Both the position numbers and the translations under genes were made by a program. Of a DNA stretch of 52,054 nucleotides, positions 50,809 through 52,054 are shown one piece after another. How positions within the stretch are numbered: position 1 is the first letter of the stretch; every line of letters begins with the position of its first letter. The notes beneath the pieces are model-generated. The model made no database searches and was not told the DNA's origin. It worked only from the letters and a program-made list of their open reading frames with translations. The DNA is from an uncultured Eubacteriales bacterium (GTDB lineage: Bacteria > Bacillota > Clostridia > Christensenellales > Aristaeellaceae): contig CACWXP010000026.1 in assembly GCA_902764875.1 (NCBI GenBank), positions 1 to 52,054 of the forward strand, read 5' to 3'.

Positions 50809-52054
50809 ATGCGTTCTGCAATGATTTTCAATTTTCTGATTGAAGCAAACATTATGGCTTCAATCGCGATTCTGCTGATGATTCCCCTGAGGATACTGCT
50901 CCGGAAACAGATGGGGAATACCGCGATTTGCTTTGGATGGCTGCTGATTGCACTTCGGCTGCTGATTCCCCTGACGTTGCCAAATCCATTGATTCATGAA
51001 ATCCGTCCGGCTTATCTGGACGATACCGCAATCCGGCCGATCGCTGGTCAGGTCAAGGTCCGGTTGGTGGATGCCATCGGTGATCTGGGAAGGGTTTTCT
51101 GGCAGGCCGGTAACCGGCAGGCTTACTCTGATATGCAGAAAGTGGCTGCCGGGGTGGATTATAACGGCTATCCTGCTATTCTTGCCTGGATCTGGCTGGC
51201 AGGATGTGCATTAGTTTTGCTGTGGTTCATCTATAAAAACGTGAAATTCAGAAAAACCCTGAGTAATAATCGGATCGGAGAAATATCCGGCGAACTGAAG
51301 GATCTCTATTTGCAGCTATGCAGGGAACGGAAAGTAAAACCTGTACCTGTATATTTTACTGATCCGGTGCCCGGAGCCTGCCTTGTGGGTGTATTCAGGC
51401 CTTATATTGTGCTTCCCCTCATTACTGCTCCGCAGGATGTAAAGAATGTTCTGACCCATGAAGTCTGCCATCTGAAAAACAAGGATCATCTCTGGGGAGT
51501 GTTGCGGCTTTTCTGCTGTGCCATCCATTGGTTCAACCCGCTGGTTTGGATCGCAGCTTCCATGAGCAGAACGGACAGCGAACTTCGCTGTGATGACCGG
51601 GTGACTGAGCCGATGAATGAATCGGAGCGGAAAGAATATGCCAATGTACTGGTGCTTGCGGCGGCAAGAAAAAGTATGCCCGGGCTTGGCGTTATGGCCA
51701 CAGGGATGACCATGACGGGAAAGCGACTGAAGAACCGCGTGCTTACGGTGCTGGCAGACAGGCAGACGAAACGAGGGTTAACGATTTCTTTTGCTGTTCT
51801 TGCTTCTCTTTGCCTCATCGCCGCTTTTTGCACCAGTGAGTGGGGGCAGAGCTTACGACAAACTGTTTCATTTGCAGAGCCTGAAGCTGTTCATCTGGTG
51901 CCTGAGCATCAGGAACGTCAGATGCCGGAAGATCTCCAGGAATGGGAAAAAGAGGTTTGGACACTGGCCGGATACGATTATGAAGAGATGGCACCATACA
52001 GGAGTACAGCGGCATTGCAGCAGTGGGAAGATGCCGGTACATTGACGCGGGTTT
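50809..52054 (+). CDS. blaR1: BlaR1-type M56 family metalloprotease sensor (partial, runs off window)
   Basis: The frame opens at ATG 50809 (GGGAGG upstream) and stays open to the window edge, at least 415 codons. The N-terminal half contains several membrane segments (ANIMASIAILLMIPLRILL, AILAWIWLAGCALVLLWF). The zinc-protease motif H217-E-V-C-H221 follows, then the conserved NPLVW and ELRCDDRVTE segments of peptidase M56. A fourth membrane helix lies near residue 330 (ISFAVLASLCLIAAFC), followed by an extracytoplasmic region. Whether a penicillin-binding sensor domain follows cannot be seen. Confidence 0.9.
   Translation, partial: MRSAMIFNFLIEANIMASIAILLMIPLRILLRKQMGNTAICFGWLLIALRLLIPLTLPNPLIHEIRPAYLDDTAIRPIAGQVKVRLVDAIGDLGRVFWQAGNRQAYSDMQKVAAGVDYNGYPAILAWIWLAGCALVLLWFIYKNVKFRKTLSNNRIGEISGELKDLYLQLCRERKVKPVPVYFTDPVPGACLVGVFRPYIVLPLITAPQDVKNVLTHEVCHLKNKDHLWGVLRLFCCAIHWFNPLVWIAASMSRTDSELRCDDRVTEPMNESERKEYANVLVLAAARKSMPGLGVMATGMTMTGKRLKNRVLTVLADRQTKRGLTISFAVLASLCLIAAFCTSEWGQSLRQTVSFAEPEAVHLVPEHQERQMPEDLQEWEKEVWTLAGYDYEEMAPYRSTAALQQWEDAGTLTRV

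Overview
The window looks like a chromosome segment from a GC-rich member of the Clostridia (Firmicutes), probably a gut or rumen anaerobe. The evidence is the gene families and signals: SepF and DivIVA division proteins, a SAM-I riboswitch on metK, the pth-mfd order, BlaI/BlaR1, ECF sigma/anti-sigma pairs, strong AGGAGG ribosome binding sites, and hairpin plus T-tract terminators. I cannot fix the genus. No rRNA, tRNA or CRISPR array was seen.

Positions 1-34,600 are mostly a dense, ordinary housekeeping region. It holds asnA (minus strand), then pth-mfd-lspA-rluD family; a minus-strand block of an RmlD-like reductase, aspartate kinase, comFC and recD2; a PIG-V-like membrane glycosyltransferase; a peptidoglycan-binding surface protein; an HPr-like protein without its histidine; purR; a division cluster (HlyD-like, yggS, sepF, divIVA); an E2-acyltransferase-like protein without its catalytic histidine; a radical SAM protein; a large membrane-anchored beta-propeller protein; glpK; pgsA; an RNase PH-RdgB fusion; a HerA-like ATPase (DUF853) with its tail in a separate gene; an mscL whose product carries a zinc ribbon; metK; pduL; and a peroxiredoxin. 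Several promoters close to consensus could be placed, and they correct several start codons.

Positions 34,600-43,500 are an accessory region with different texture: an AAA-ATPase/PD-(D/E)XK protein, remnants of a HigB/HigA-IrrE toxin-antitoxin pair, an acyl-ACP thioesterase, truncated tag and HIT genes, an intact-looking RelE-type toxin/XRE antitoxin pair with a perfect palindrome inside its promoter, a CarD-like regulator with two small paralogous proteins behind a terminator-like leader, an AAA/DUF4143 ATPase whose promoter lies between two copies of a palindrome, and fragments of a metallo-beta-lactamase-fold hydrolase and an old-yellow-enzyme reductase.

Positions 43,500-52,054 hold three consecutive ECF sigma factor/membrane anti-sigma pairs of clear common origin. 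The first sigma gene is broken, and the anti-sigma ectodomains range from short to about 850 residues. They are followed by a blaI-blaR1 pair with two operator-like dyads; blaR1 runs off the window. This block looks like a locally expanded envelope-sensing region. The CarD/small-protein module and the sigma/anti-sigma array are the best candidates for under-described biology.
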